A DNA stretch of 64,000 bases, from the NCBI GenBank assembly GCA_015680905.1, contig CM027378.1:102073501-102137500 (forward strand). The letters run 5' to 3'. This document shows positions 36,946-48,900 of the stretch, piece after piece. Position numbers and translations under genes: made by a program. The notes beneath the pieces were generated by a model. It was not told the DNA's origin. It saw nothing but the letters and a program-made list of their open reading frames with translations, and did not search any database. This DNA comes from Coptis chinensis (lineage: Eukaryota; Streptophyta; Magnoliopsida; Ranunculales; Ranunculaceae). Every line of letters begins with the position of its first letter. The first letter of the stretch is position 1.

Positions 36946-37331
36946 TTGTTGTAAGTACCCTCCGTTCTACACTACAGAGCACGTGTCCATATGGCGGCGG
37001 GACGCCTTACTTCATTTCGTCCCCACAACATCGATCGTTACCAACGACCCAAAGATCCAAGTCGCCACCAAAGCCATGAATCCATTCATGGAAAGATATC
37101 AACTAGCACAATCTTGGAGCTCAATCAACGCCACAATCAAGAAAACATTAACTGCAATCCATAATGGTTCAAGCACACCTCTATAAATAGAGAGAGATGA
37201 ACTACGTAAGGTTTGATTCAAGTTTACCCCGAGAAACTTGATATGTAGGCAACTCTTATCCCAAGAAGAGTGCAGCCATTTTCTATCCAACAAATCATCA
37301 AGTCGTAGTCTCAAAATAACCAACATCTACA
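36946..37331 (+). mobile_element. 5' LTR (partly defined) of a Ty3/gypsy element
   Basis: The right edge is set by the primer-site word TTGGCGCC at 37332, just after 'catctaca'. A TATA box (CTATAAATAG, 37181-37190) lies about 140 bp before that edge. The left edge is a guess at 'tgttgtaagtaccc'. No second copy of this LTR is in the window, so it cannot be confirmed by comparison. Confidence 0.5.
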
Positions 37332-37332
37332 T

Positions 37333-37348
37333 TGGCGCCATTTGCTGG
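37333..37348 (+). other. primer binding site of the gypsy element
   Basis: TGGCGCCATTTGCTGG begins two bases after the proposed LTR end. TGGCGCC is the start of primer sites in plant Tat/Athila-clade Ty3/gypsy elements. Confidence 0.55.
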
Positions 37349-37412
37349 TTCGTTTCCTTAAGAAAAGAACAACCACTCTTTTCTCAAGCCCACGGCCGGG
37401 TCGAAAACCACA

Positions 37413-38477
37413 ATGGAGCCCAAATTACAAGCATTGGCAGACTAGATGAAGACACTCCAAGAAGCCTTCATCACTTTGCAACAAGAAAACCAGACAATAC
37501 GAGAGCAGGCCAACTCCAACACCAACAATGGCACCACAGAAGTCGGGGAGCACAACACAGTTGCAGCCCTAACCAACACCACTAATCAGCATTTAGAAGA
37601 CTTCGGACAAAAACTAGAGAAGTCAAGTGAAAAAGCCAGTGAGATCCAGATCGCTCAGAAGATGCTAGAGACGTACAAAAGCATCACCATTCATCCAAGA
37701 TATCCGAGACAGACAACCTCCTTCAGAGTTCATCCAACCAAAGTTCTCATTGTACGACGGTACCTCCTGCCCAAGCGAGCATGTAGCTCGCTTCAGCTAA
37801 ATCCTAGCACTCTATAGCCATCCTGACTACAACTACCTTAAGTGCAAACTTTTTCCATCCAGTTTAAAGGACAGAGCAATAGACTGGTTTTACACACTCC
37901 CTCCATATTCGATCAACAACTTCGACAGCCTTGCTGAGACGTTCGTAGCAGAGTTCGTCCACAACAGAAAGAAGCGCGCCGACCTGGACTCCTTGTTCCA
38001 GCTCAAACAAGCTCATGGCGAAAATATCGGAGCCTTCCCAGGACGTTTTAAGAAGGACCTCCTCTCGCTGGAGTCAGGACTCAATGACGGTTTTGCAATT
38101 TCTGCGTTCACAAACGCCCTCTTGGACGACTCCGACCTAGCAGGGTCCCTCATGCGCAACAAGCTAGACACCTCACCTGATATGTACCACGGAGTCAACA
38201 AATACATCAAATACGAAGAGTGGATGGCCAAAGCGAAAAGCAAAGAGGTCATCGCAGTTAGCAACGAGCCAGACCCCAAGGAAAGCAAGCAATATTCAAA
38301 CATTAACAGCAACAACAACAACAATAACAACAACAACAAGAGATCCAACGCCAGCAAGCCCTCATACACGAAGAGGAAATTCTCTAACTTTTTCAGGATG
38401 CCAAGTCAAATCTTGAAGAAAATATATACTACACCATACTTCAAACCAAACATCAACAAGGTGATAGCCATACTAGA
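37413..38477 (+). pseudogene. gypsy gag remnant
   Basis: The frame from ATG 37413 is stopped by TAG after ten codons, and further stops or shifts occur near 37800. Gag-type segments remain: a Gln/Glu-rich coiled coil near the N-terminus (LQQENQTIREQ) and the capsid-like DWFYTLPPYSI. These are followed by FQLKQAHGENIGAFPGRFKK and a poly-Asn tract before a basic region. The frame ends at the LTR-element insertion point (38478-38482). Confidence 0.8.
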
Positions 38478-39390
38478 GCGTCTGTCACAGCCCGATTTTC
38501 TAAACAATTAAAAAAATGAATATTTGAAATATAAATATCTCAAACATCACTTGGTTCAATTGTCTAAAAACCCAGGCTATGACGGGGTGGATACAACACA
38601 AATCAAAACCTAAAACCCACATCATAAACAATCTTAACCACAATTTCAATCTCCAAAAATTCTCTTTATTACTTTATACAAGTCTATCTTCCATAAAAAC
38701 ATCAATATAATATTCTAAGAATAACAGTCCTCAACATCGTGATTCTCATGTCATACTAAAATGTAAACTACGTTATTACATCATTCCAATAAGAATCGGA
38801 CCTAAAAAGAAACTAACGGACCGCTCCGGGGCAAGAATCCAAATCAAACCCAAACGTTCCATCGCCTTCCACCTATGTTCCTAAGAACACACCCACGCTA
38901 AAAAACAAAGAAACATGGGTCGCAAGAAATTGAATTTGTTGGTATGAAGTAGACTAAACACATATAAACATTTCAAATTCTTACTTATCCCACTAACACT
39001 TTAAATCTATCATAACCTAACCATTCACAAAATTGAAGACAGTAGTTCCGGTCATCTCAAACGGCATAGTTTCTTCCCAAGCAAAACTTTCATTTTATTA
39101 AATTCCATCTTATTAACTCATTCTAATAACTCCTTTTTAATATCTAAATAATTGAATTATACTTACCGATATCCGGGCCACAGATAAGGGGTGGGACCAA
39201 GTCCTCAAGACAAAATATTATTAAGTCCTACCCTCCCGCAAAAGAAAGTTAGAACTTGTATATATAACATATGTAGATATTCTATATGTATTCAAAGGTA
39301 AAACCCAGCACACCTCGTATAAACAAAACCATTTCTCTTATCAATTAATCAATTACTTTTCTTATACACCCACCTTTTAGTACCTATGTA

Positions 39391-39705
39391 TCTTAGGTCA
39401 TTCCCGCCACATTCAAGGAATACCCAACCTTACATCACTAATGGGTCATTCATGGCACATTCAATGAATGCCCTGGGTCATTCCTGCCACATTCAAGGAA
39501 TACCCAAATCCTACATTCCCGTACACTCAAGAAATACAACTAACCCGCAAGGCGAATACCTTAGTTCCTCTCTAGGGTAGTCCAAACAATCGGGTCATTC
39601 ATTGCACATTCAATGAATACCCGGGTCATTCATGGCACATTCAATGAATACCCATAGATAACGCTAACGGGCCATTTATGACACATTCAATAAATGCCCA
39701 CCTAT
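39391..39705. repeat. palindromic CATTCAATGAATG-type tandem units in the left LTR
   Basis: About seven units of roughly 30 bp, of the type 'gggtcattcatggcacattc' + 'aatgaatacc', some spaced. Each unit contains CATTCA facing TGAATG, so it can fold on itself. The same block is at about 43600-43905 in the other LTR. Confidence 0.85.
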
Positions 39706-40026
39706 CATATGACATCAACAGTTATAAAACTCAATTCTAACAATTGAGACGTGGAGAGTTCTAAAAGAGGTGGTAAATTGTTTTACGCATTATTGAAATT
39801 TATTGTATTTATTATTTCCCGAGATCCATTTAAATATCTTGATTCACGATTTTTAGGTTTACGCGTTATTAATTTCATGAATGTCTAAGTGTCATAACGT
39901 TGCATATAATAAATACTGCAAAATCACATAGTACACACGTATATATAGAAAGGTCTTAGCCTACAGCCAAGCATGCTAATAGCTCTAGACCTATCCTAGT
40001 AGACCGAATCATAATCCGAGTTAAAA

Positions 40027-40118
40027 GGTCAACTGGTCAAAGTCAACCCTAGTCAAAAGTCAACTCTAGTCAAAGTCAACTCTGGTCAAAGTCAAAGTCG
40101 ACCTGCCAAGGGTCAACA
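40027..40118. promoter_or_regulatory. cluster of W-box-type sites in the left LTR
   Basis: About ten [AG]GTCAA words (TTGAC[CT] on the minus strand, the WRKY W-box) occur in 92 bp. The same cluster is in the right LTR at about 44236-44325. It lies about 1.4 kb downstream of the LTR start in element orientation. Confidence 0.6.
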
Positions 40119-41386
40119 AAGCAATCAACCAAATCCAAACTTATCTAACCCCAAAAGCCCACGACCCAAAGCCCAAAGTCTAATACAAAAATCCAAATTT
40201 AAAAAATCTAAACCCAAGCCTTCATAACCGAAGTTCGCCCAAAGCCCAACTCCAAACCCAAAACGACTTTGCTCATCTCCTCTCTCACTTTCCAAAGACC
40301 TCCACATCCACGCCAGCACCACCACCATCACTCGCCACCCAATTTGAGCCCGGTTGGGTTCCTTGAGGAAACCCCTCAACACCCATACCAACAATTTTCG
40401 ATTTCCTCTTAATGCGAAAATGCAAATCTACATGACCATTAATGGTCGTAAAAGCTTCAATCGTCCCCTTCTCCATATACATCGACCCAACCATCAAACC
40501 TTTACTTCCCGACATCAATCCTCATTCTAACCTGCATCAAAACCATAACAACCAATGTTCACATAACCCATCGTGGAAATTCTTTTTGTTGCCATTAAAG
40601 CTTGTTCAAAGCTTCAAGCTTTTACTGACTCCACTCAATCGACAGACCCTCATTCCAACCTCCATCAATCATACAACATCAACAACCCACCCAAAACAGT
40701 TCGACTACAAACAAAATCGCATAAACCCTAAGTCCCAAGAATGGCGAATGGCGAACGCCATTAACGCACCTCAAGCTTTCTCCAAGCTCCAACAGCGCCA
40801 CACACGACCATGCTAAACCCGACATTCATCATATATCAACAACCAATTAATATGAACATCACAGTATCAAAAAAAGTTAATCAAATTCATGAGGACGATT
40901 TACTGGGCGTGTGTCACCATTGACGTCTGTCGAAGCTTCGACAGAGCTTCGACAGCCCGACATCAACCAACGAATTCAAACATATAGAAACATCATAGTT
41001 CAACCCACAGTAAATCAAAAAGAGTATACACAGAGAAAACAAGGAAAATGACGATTTCTCTAATGGGGCTTTAACTGCCCTTAACGCCCAAAGTTTCGAC
41101 AGTTCTACATCAAAAATCCGAATCACTCGAGTTTTAACAACTCGACAACACGACGTCGAATCAAAACAATATAATGGACAGTAAAAACATAAATATTAAA
41201 CAGACGAAAAAATCATAGTTCTGGTAGTGGTGAGAGTTAACTCTACTCACCTGTAGCGCTCTCCGATTATCAACCAGCTACCAGGAAAAATCTCATTTCC
41301 TTCTGTCAGTAAAACTCCCATTTTTCTGAATAAAACTATCGCGTTGTTTTTTTTTTTTGACCAACCCTATTCTGTTGAACAATGTG

Positions 41387-41394
41387 TTTATATA
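41387..41394 (-). promoter_or_regulatory. TATA box of the left LTR
   Basis: TATATAAA on the minus strand lies about 145 bp inside the LTR's 5' edge, a usual place for U3/R promoters. The matching copy is at 45597-45604. This supports the minus orientation. Confidence 0.6.
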
Positions 41395-42059
41395 CTTGGG
41401 TCCGAAACCCAAGCCCAACACCGACTCGGGCCCAAAACCAAGCCCACGTATCCCGAGTCCAATCCGACGAATTTTGAAAATAAATAATTTAATTAATTAA
41501 TAAATATAAAAATACGATAAAACACGGGTGTTATAATATACACACCTTAAAAGGATCTCGTCCCCAGATTCAAGGTAGAGTGTAGATTAACCAAACAAAC
41601 AAGACGTCAAACAAGTAAAATAAGACATACGTGTATACGCAAGTATACACACCTTAAAAGGAATACACATATACAATATCATATAGATAGACATACTAAT
41701 ATGCAAATCACATACTTCGAAAATGTATCTATATACGTATTGAACCCAAGAAATACGTATATCCGCTAGCATACACAACTCAAAAGAATAAACGTAATTA
41801 ATTTTTTTTTTTCAATTGCCAACACTTAATTAAAAATCATTCTTTCTCAATTCAACAGATTCATATTTTCCGAGTTAAACCATACTAAGAAGGCAATGTA
41901 GTTCCTCTCACACCGAGGCAGTTAGTTCCACTCTTAGTATTTACACATATATCGACATTTCTCTCAGTGTCTCACAAACACCACATGTTCGAAAAATAAA
42001 AAATAACGTATAGACTGATTCATATTATCAACGGCCTATACTATGTCCACCATCACATA

Positions 42060-42305
42060 GGATCAAACACCTACAATGTGATGCATGCATACTGGCTCAC
42101 ACACCAACGATATGCAAGTATACACTGGTTCACACACCAACGATGCATACTAACTCTCTACCATCACATAGGATCAAACACCAACGATGTGTGGTATGCA
42201 CACTGGATCACACACCAACGATGTACATGTATACACTGGATCAAACTCCAACGATGCATACTGAGAGATGTTATGTATATTGGATCACACACCAACGATA
42301 TACAT
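42060..42305. repeat. minisatellite in the LARD interior
   Basis: About seven diverged units contain 'actggatcacacaccaacga' followed by 'tatgcaagtatac'-like spacers. The units are roughly 30-45 bp. The interior holds nothing else recognisable. Confidence 0.8.
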
Positions 42306-42672
42306 AACTTGGACAATATCAAATATTTCAAATCCAACCTTTATCAAAAGGGTTTCTTTATTCCTTGGATAATTCCAATTTACTCAACTATAAAATTTTA
42401 AAATAATCATTTCTTCTTTAGTCAATACTTACTTAAAAATAGAAAACTCCGTTAGGAAAACAACACTATAACATGCAAAAATTCGATTATAAATTTCATA
42501 AGAAATTAACCGTTAAAACAAGCATTTTATTTTCCTAATCATATCCCAACATTCCACTATAAAAGTACACACAAAACAACAAGCCAAACCAAATACCACA
42601 AAGAAACACTCCTACTACCCATTCACCACAATCCGAGGATCACCTAGACCTTCACTATCTAGGCTAACCTGA

Positions 42673-42684
42673 GCTCTGATACCA
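42673..42684 (-). other. primer binding site of the LARD-like element
   Basis: On the minus strand it reads TGGTATCAGAGC, complementary to the 3' end of initiator tRNA-Met, the common plant LTR primer site. It starts three bases from the right LTR edge (42688). Confidence 0.85.
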
Positions 42685-42687
42685 AAA

Positions 42688-45600
42688 TGTCACAGCCCGA
42701 TTTTCTAAACAATTAAAAAAATGAATATTTGAAATATAAATATCTCAAACATCACTTGGTTCAATTGTCTAAAAACCCAGGCTATGACGGGGTGGATACA
42801 ACACAAATCAAAACCTAAAACCCACATCATAAACAATCTTAACCACAATTTCAATCTCCAAAAATTCTCTTTATTACTTTATACAAGTCTATCTTCCATA
42901 AAAAACATCAATATAATATTCTAAGAATAACAGGTCCTCAACATCGTATTCTCATGTCATACTAAAATGTAAACTACGTTATTACATCATTCCAATAAGA
43001 ATCAGACCTAAAAGAAAACTAACGGACTGCTCCAGGCAAGAATCCAAATCAAACGCCGGCGGTTCCATGGCCTTCCACCTATGTTCCCAAGAACACACCC
43101 ACGTTGCCAAAAACAAAGCAAACATGGGTCAGCAAATTGAATTTGCTGGTATGAGTAGACTAAACACATATAAACATTTCAAATTCTTACTTATCCCACT
43201 AACACTTTAAATCTATCATAACCTAACCATTCTCAGCTTGGAAGACAGGTAGTTCCGTCATCTCAAACGGCATAGTTTCTTCCCAAGCAAAACTTTCATT
43301 TTATTAAATTCCATCTTATTAACTCATTCTAATAACTCCTTTTTAATATCTAAATAATTGAATTATACTTACCGATATCCGCCGCTGTATAAGGGTAGGA
43401 CCGCGTCCCTGCACAAAATATTATTAAGTCCTACCCTCCTGCAAAAAGAAAGTTAGAACTTGTATATATAACATATGTAGATATTCTATATGTATTCAAA
43501 GGTAAACCCAAGCACACTCGTATAAACAAAACCATTTCTCTTATCAATTAATCAATTACTTTTCTTATACACCCACCTTTTAGTACCTATGTATCTTAGG
43601 TCATTCCCGCCACATTCAAGGAATACCCAACCTTACATCACTAATGGGTCATTCATGGCACATTCAATGAATGCCCTGGGTCATTCCTGCCACATTCAAG
43701 GAATACCCAAATCCTACATTCCCGTACACTCAAGAAATACAACTAACCCGCAAGGCGAATACCTTAGTTCCTCTCTAGGGTAGTCCAAACAATCGGGTCA
43801 TTCATTGCACATTCAATGAATACCCGGGTCATTCATGGCACATTCAATGAATACCCATAGATAACGCTTAACGGCCATTTATGACACATTCAATAAATGC
43901 CCACCTATCATATGACATCAACAGTTATAAAACTCAATTCTAACAATTGAGACGTGGAGAGTTCTAAAAGAGGTGGTAAATTGTTTTACGCATTATTGAA
44001 ATTTATTGTATTTATTATTTCCGAGAACCACGGCGAAATATCTTGATTCACGTATTTTAGGTTTACGCGTTATTAATTTCATGAATGTCTAAGTGTCATA
44101 ACGTTGCATATAATAAATACTTTGCAAAATCACATAGTACACACGCATATATAGAAAGGTCTTAGCCTCTGACCAAAGCATGCTAATAGCTCTAGACCTA
44201 TCCTAGTAGACCGAATCATAATCCGAAGTTAAAAGGTCAACCTGGTCAAAGTCAACCCTAGTCAAAAGTCAACTCTAGTCAAAGTCAACTCGGTCAAAGT
44301 CAAAGTCGACCGCCAAGGGTCAACAAAGAAATAACCAAATCCAAACTTATCTAACCCCAAAAGCCCACGTTCTAAAGCCCAAAGTCTAAATCAAAAATCC
44401 AAATTTAAAAATCTAAACCCAAGCCCATAATCGAAGTTCGCCCAAGCCCAACTCCAAACCCAAAACGACTGTTCATCTCCTCTCACTTTCCAAAGACCTC
44501 CACTGCCACAAAGAGCCACCACCATCACTCGCCACCCAATTTGAGCCCGGTTGGGTTCCTTGAGGAAACCCTCAACACCCATACCAACAATTTTCGATTT
44601 CCTCTTAATGCGAAAATCGCAATCATGACCATTAATGGTCGTAAAAGCTTCAATCGTCCCCTTCTCCATATACATCGACCCAACCATCAAACCTTTACTT
44701 CCCGACATCAATCCTCATTCTAACCTGCATCAAAACCATAACAACCAATGTTCACATAACCTCATCGTGAAATTCTTTGTTGCCGCCATTAAAGCTTGTT
44801 CAAAGCTTCAAGCTTTTACATGACTCCACTCCACTCAATCGAGCCCTCATTCCAACCTCCATCAATCATACAACATCAACAACCCACCCAAAACAGTTCG
44901 AACTACAAACAAAATCGCGATAAACCCCAAGTCCCAAGTAATGGCGGTAATGGCGAAGAACGCCATTAACGCACCTCTCGAGCTTTCTCCAAGCTCCAAC
45001 AAATACCACACACGACCATGCTAAACCCGACATTCATCATATATCAACAACCAATTAATATGAACATCACAAGATCAAAAAAAGTTAATCAAATTCATGA
45101 GGGGCGATTTACGCTCTTTGGTGTGTGTCACCGACGGCGTCTGTCGAAGCTTCGGCTGAGAGCTTCACGGCAGACATCAACCAACGAATTCAAACATATA
45201 GAAACATCATAGTTCAACCCACGATGAAATCAAAAGAGTATACACAGAGAAAACAAGGAAAATGACGATTTCTCTAATGGGGCTTTAACGCCTTTAACGC
45301 CAAAGTTTCGACAGTTCTACATCAAAAATCCGAATCACTCGAGTTTTAACAACTCGACAACACGACGTCGAATCAAAACAATATAATGGACAGTAAAAAC
45401 ATAAATATTAAACAGACGAAAATCATAGTTCTGGTAGTGGTGAGAGTTAACTCTACTCACCTGTAGCGCTCTCCGATTATCAACCAGCTACCAGGAAAAA
45501 TCTCATTTCCTTCTGTCAGTAAAACTCCCATTTTTCTGAATAAAACTATCGCGTTGTTTTTTTTTTTTGACCAACCCTATTCTGTTGAACAATGTGTTTA

Positions 45601-45748
45601 TATACTTGGGTCCGAAACCCAAGCCCAACACCGACTCGGGCCCAAAACCAAGCCCACGTATCCCGAGTCCAATCCGACGAATTTTGAAAATAAATAATTT
45701 AATTAATTAATAAATATAAAAATACGTATAAAAACACGGGGTGTTATA
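42688..45748 (-). repeat. right (5') LTR of the LARD-like element
   Basis: Full-length partner of 38483-41535, with the TATA box at 45597-45604, the W-box cluster near 44236 and the palindromic units near 43600. Divergence is concentrated in short stretches where one copy has a few extra bases. That pattern could be real or could be consensus error. Confidence 0.9.
45597..45604 (-). promoter_or_regulatory. TATA box of the right LTR
   Basis: TATATAAA on the minus strand, the same position as in the left LTR. It would drive transcription of the element right to left. Confidence 0.6.
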
Positions 45749-46060
45749 GCGTCCATACTGCCATTTCCACAAACTCCACCACCACGACACCAATGATTGC
45801 TAGAGCCTCAAGCACTGCCTCCAAGACCTAGTGGAGGAAGGCAAATTAAAAGAGTTCTGAGGCATAAGATGGATGCCAAACGCCACAGAAACAGGAACCA
45901 CAGCCGTAGCCACAGAAACAGGAGCCGCAGCAATGAATGACTTGCCAACAACAAAAACAGAAGTAGGAGCCGATCAACTAGACAATCTAAGTCTCCAGGT
46001 AGGTTAAGGCACAACAGGAGACAACACTCCTCCGACCAATATAAGGACAAAGTAATCAAC

Positions 46061-46687
46061 ATGATTACAGACAGCTCAAACGACGAAGCCTCAGGTCGGG
46101 AGAAGCGCAAAAGAGTGGGAACAATCCAAGAAATCTACCACCTCTCACACAAAGTCAAGATGATCAACCCCACCGACCCTAAGAGGACAACATCAATTTC
46201 ATTCACAGGAGAGGATCTAGACAAGGTGTGCCTACCTCACAATGATACCTTGGTAGTGCATGTCAAAATCAACAGTTGGACAGTCAAAAGAGTCATCATC
46301 GATCCAGGAAGCTCATGCGACATACTGTTCTATCAAACATACAAGGACATGCACCTGCCGGACTCGGTGATGATAGAATCCAATGCACCGCTCTATGGGT
46401 TCAACAAAGATCGTACAGATGTCATCGAAGACGTGATCCTACCAGTCTCCATTGGTGAAAAAGAAGACATGGTCAAAACTTCAACACGCTTCAGTGTGAT
46501 CGATGTCAGGTCGTCCTACACTGCCATTCTAGGACGTCGTTGGATTCACAAAATCCAAGCAATTCCATCAACCCTACACCAGGTCCTACGATATCCCGGT
46601 CCCAGAGGCATCATGGAGCTCAGAAGCAACCAACTGGAAGCTCACCGATGCAATCAGGTCAGCATAACGACCTTACCCAAGCCTTAG
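46061..46687 (+). pseudogene. gypsy aspartic protease remnant
   Basis: One open frame of 208 codons carries the retropepsin-like active-site word IDPGSSCDIL (DSG replaced by DPG, as often in plant elements), a basic N-terminal stretch and GRRWIH near the end. It continues the gag-pol order after the inserted LTR element. The arginine-rich stretch before it (about 45880-45990) probably belongs to the gag tail in a broken frame. Confidence 0.8.
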
Positions 46688-46812
46688 GTCGTTGAAACCA
46701 ATTCAAAGACGTCCCAAAGAGGCAAGATCCTCAAACATCCAGCCTTCCAGCAACAGCATCAAACAAGCTCAATGGAAAACAAGCTCAAATAGAATCAGGA
46801 GAAAAAGTCAAT

Positions 46813-47640
46813 TTGGGCACAACTGATGACCCAAAATTTGTTTATGTAGGGGCTGATTTAGACCCCAAGCTTAAGGAGCAGCTTGTCAAATTTCTATCTC
46901 TCAATAAAGATGTTTTTGCTTGGTCGTATATCGATATGCCAGGAATCAACCCTCAGGTCGCTTGCCACAAGTTAAATGTAGATCCAACAGTCAAGCCTAT
47001 CAAACAACCTTGGAAACTAGCACTCAAGTTTCAAAAAGCCACCAACGAAGAGATAGAAAAACTCAAAAATATTGGATTTATTTATCATAGAGGTCGAGTA
47101 CCCGACCTGGCTTGCCAACATAGTAGCCGTTCCAAAGAATAATGGTCAGGTACGACTCTGCATAGATTTCCCCAACGTCAATAAGTACTGCCCAAAAGAC
47201 AACTTCCCCCTACCAAGAATCGACATACTGGTAGATCAAACTTACGCCCATGAGCTCTTATCGTTTATGGACGCATACAGTGGATACAACCAAATACTAC
47301 TTGCAGAAGAAGACCAGGAAAAGACGTCCTTCATAACCGAGCAAGGTACGTTCTGCTACAACGTCCTACCTTTCGGCTTGAATAACGCAGGAGCGACCTA
47401 CCAAAGACTGGTCACCAAAATACTCAAAGACTTGCTAGGAGACACTATGGAGATCTAAATAAAAGACATGGTCGTCAAAAACCAAAAGTCAGCGATCACA
47501 TCTCCCACCTACAAGAAGCCTTTGAACGACTTCGCCAAAACAAGATGAAGCTCAACTCAGCCAAATGCGTATTTGGAGTAGCCTCAGGAAAATTCTTAGG
47601 TTACCTCGTCTCACAAAGACGCATTGATCCATCGTGGGAG
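46813..47640 (+). pseudogene. gypsy reverse transcriptase remnant, frameshifted
   Basis: The first frame (46813-47142) has FAWSYIDMPGI and the start of the RT domain. A +1 shift near 47090 moves coding to the next frame (to 47458), with RLCIDFPNVNKYCPKDNFPLP, FMDAYSGYNQI and LPFGLNNAGATYQRL. At the catalytic position the expected YVDDM-type motif is replaced by a stop plus IKDMVVK (about 47456-47475), so catalysis is lost. FGVASGKFLGYLVS follows, then similarity ends. Confidence 0.88.
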
Positions 47641-47650
47641 ACCAACGGGT

Positions 47651-48900
47651 ATGCTGACGACTTGCCATAACTACGATAAAAAAAAGTTAAATATGAACTA
47701 ATTGAACAACGTATTTCACAAGTAATCAAACTAACACTTACAACCATTTTATATATACACTAAACAACATTGTGTATAAATAATGATAATTACTCTTACA
47801 ACCTAACCATTTTATATATACACTAATAATTAATTAATAATCCATTAAAATATAAGCCAGATTCACACATTTTGTTAGTAGGCAACGAGAACATATACAT
47901 AACATGGCAAAAGGTTATGTTTATTAGCGGAATGCTTGCATGAAAATGTCATATTAAAACAAAAGAATAACCAGCAGCAAAGTAACAATTTCTAAACGCT
48001 TTTAAAATTTTAATGCACTCCATGAAATTAGGCTACATTTTCAACAACTACTTGTAGAAATGGTGGTCGCATGGGGAGTTTAGAGTATTTGATTCTTTTA
48101 GAGCTATGCACCTTCCAATGCAAACAATCTTGCTCCAACAGGCCGTTCATATACACTCAAAAAAAATTCATAGTTCAAACTTCTCATTGTTTGAACTCTG
48201 AGAACTAGGGTATCTAAGGACAATGTTGGTGGATTATAATTTTGCTAAAGATAATCCAAGACCAACCGTCCTGACGAGTGGACAGAGATTGAGAAAAGTG
48301 GTAGCCCCTACCCTTTGAGAACTGAGGCTTCTTTCTTAGGGTGACTTGAAAGTGGAACTAAGCACAAAGGATGAACAAGACTAGGGTATGAGACAGAGTA
48401 ATGCGGATTGTCGAAGGTGTGTAGAAACTATAAAAGTTGGTAAACATACAAATTGTGAAGCATTGAAACCTAAAACTAATGCTTGTGGTATATATGCAGC
48501 TAGAAATGCCAAAAAGGAAGAAGCCAATCTCTTAACTCTTACAAGGAAAAAAAAACAGAAAATGCAGGAGGGAAGGAAAAAAATGTGGGATGGGGGGTGA
48601 CTCGCTACAACCTTGGAGTACGAAAATTGACAACGCAAGATAAGCTTATGCGATGGGGGTAATACCGGAGCCTATGTGTGCTTGTGCATCAACTATCTTG
48701 TCAGACTTAGTCATGTACTCATATGTATCAAGACCCTACCAAACTTACAAAGATGTACCATTTATACAATATGATTCATACTATCAATTAGATTACCATA
48801 ACAAGCCAACAACATACTATTGGATCTTACTACCTTGGAGCGGAACTGCGGAAGCACCCGCTACTGTCACTTAAACTCCACACATTTCTCTATTATCTCC
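47651..48900. other. intergenic DNA, nothing firm
   Basis: No supported gene. A 'tttagagctatgcaccttcc' + 'aatgcaaac' word near 48097 resembles the MITE end at 51549. A lysine-rich open stretch at 48388-48600 has no family look. Confidence 0.35.

Larger units (their letters stand above)
38483..41535 (-). repeat. left (3') LTR of the LARD-like element
   Basis: It runs from TGTCACAGCCCG to CACGGGTGTTATA. On the element's own strand it starts TATAACACC (TA rather than the canonical TG) and ends CTGTGACA. It aligns along its whole length with 42688-45748. Confidence 0.9.
38483..45748 (-). mobile_element. LARD-like non-coding LTR retrotransposon (7266 bp), nested in the gypsy element
   Basis: Two ~3.05 kb direct repeats (38483-41535 and 42688-45748) flank a 1152 bp internal region. 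The five bases GCGTC occur on both sides (38478-38482 and 45749-45753), a perfect target duplication. A primer site on the minus strand abuts the right LTR, so the element runs right to left. No gag or pol is present in the internal part, and only short, non-family frames occur in the LTRs. Long LTRs with a short or non-coding interior and a primer site fit a large retrotransposon derivative mobilised in trans. LTR differences are mostly small indels plus scattered substitutions. Confidence 0.88.
36946..47650 (+). mobile_element. truncated Ty3/gypsy retrotransposon, interrupted by an LTR element
   Basis: The order is LTR, primer site, gag, protease, reverse transcriptase. RNase H, integrase and 3' LTR are missing. 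Sequence similarity to pol fades at about 47640, after the FGVASGKFLGYL segment, and unrelated AT-rich DNA follows. The 7.27 kb insertion at 38483-45748 splits it between gag and protease. Stops and frameshifts in gag and RT show it is old and inactive. Confidence 0.85.

Noticed and set aside
40125..40816. Open frames on both strands of the LARD LTRs
   Set aside because: The two LTR copies break these frames differently, and the composition follows local 'ccaaaccc' repeats, so coding is unlikely.
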